Shown one piece after another: positions 63,917 through 64,000 of a DNA stretch of 64,000 nucleotides; the stretch's first letter is position 1, and each line of letters opens with the position of its first letter. The translations under genes and the position numbers were made by a program. The stretch is from NCBI RefSeq assembly GCF_964021845.1, contig NZ_CAXHZC010000002.1, positions 310,001 through 374,000 of the forward strand. Direction: 5' to 3'. The notes beneath the pieces were generated by a model. That model was not told where the DNA came from. It saw only the letters and a list, made by a program, of their open reading frames with translations, and did not search any database. Origin of the DNA: Arcticibacterium sp964021845 (GTDB taxonomy: Bacteria > Bacteroidota > Bacteroidia > Cytophagales > Spirosomataceae).

Positions 63917-64000
63917 TGAATACCTGCGTACTTATTGACGATGAAATTAGAAGCATTGATACCATAAAAACTATCATAGAAAACTTCTTAGATGATGATT
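63916..64000 (+). CDS. response regulator (LytTR-type expected), N-terminal fragment cut by window edge
   Basis: Starts with MNTCVLIDDEIRSIDTIKTI, the usual beginning of a receiver domain with its acidic pair (Asp8, Asp9). It overlaps the LytS-like kinase stop, so it is the cognate regulator. The DNA-binding domain lies beyond the window; a LytTR type is inferred from the kinase family. Confidence 0.85.
   Translation, partial: MNTCVLIDDEIRSIDTIKTIIENFLDDD

Overview
The window is typical chromosomal DNA of a member of the Bacteroidota, most likely order Cytophagales. The evidence is AT-rich DNA, promoter -7 boxes of the TAnnTTTG kind, a Type IX secretion C-terminal domain, DUF2851 and other Bacteroidota-restricted families, ECF sigma/FecR/STN signalling, several TonB-dependent outer-membrane receptors, and a single-haem CcoP. 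I cannot name the species. I see no rRNA or tRNA gene, prophage, insertion sequence or CRISPR array.

Region by region. 1-4.4 kb: the 3' part of a cbb3 oxidase operon (ccoO end, probably of a ccoNO fusion, then ccoQ, ccoP, ccoG, ccoH and a SafE/UreH-like membrane protein). 4.4-6.2 kb: three leftward genes (exported xylose-isomerase-like protein, DUF2905, a hypothetical). 6.3-12.7 kb: signalling (a PAS kinase translationally coupled to a REC-CRP/FNR fusion regulator, ksgA, and a large hybrid kinase). 12.7-18.2 kb: secreted or outer-membrane proteins (M43 metalloprotease with T9SS domain, FadL-like porin, a low-complexity lipoprotein). 18.3-21.4 kb: proS, an SlyD-like isomerase, metF. 21.4-26.7 kb: a triple-repeat secreted protein, a DUF2807 protein, and an ECF sigma / FecR / STN-surface-repeat protein relay. 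26.7-31.8 kb: a leftward block with a YbjT-like SDR, DUF3592, a DTW tRNA modifier, a phosphotriesterase-like lipoprotein and a solitary TIR-like protein. 31.9-36.2 kb: an operon of TonB receptor, barrel protein and S41 peptidase. 36.3-42.7 kb: a multidomain PQQ-dehydrogenase-like secreted protein, CBS, DoxX, an M24 peptidase and SelO. 42.7-45.1 kb: a repeat-rich stretch with a frameshifted luciferase-like oxidoreductase and a TfoX-N protein. 45.1-52.5 kb: a second TonB receptor, an AddA/RecB-like helicase-nuclease and a CCA-adding-type nucleotidyltransferase. 52.6-58.6 kb: a possible Cys/His enzyme, a TraB/GumN protein, DUF2007, DUF2851, pyrF and rfbC. 58.7-64 kb: a btuB-like receptor under a cobalamin riboswitch, a phosphohexomutase, and a LytS/LytTR-type two-component pair cut by the window edge.

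The points most worth a second look are: (1) a family of composite palindromic repeats, five copies, mostly at 42.7-45.1 kb, each built of an AT-rich long hairpin plus two short GC hairpins; (2) the one-base frameshift in the luciferase-like gene between these repeats; (3) the solitary TIR-like gene with an unrecognised N-terminal half, flanked by palindromic repeats; (4) the sigma/FecR relay whose STN protein is not a TonB receptor; (5) the PAS kinase/REC-CRP pair beside the cbb3 operon; (6) a 191-residue protein that may be a permuted papain-fold enzyme; (7) the FG/SR-rich lipoprotein.
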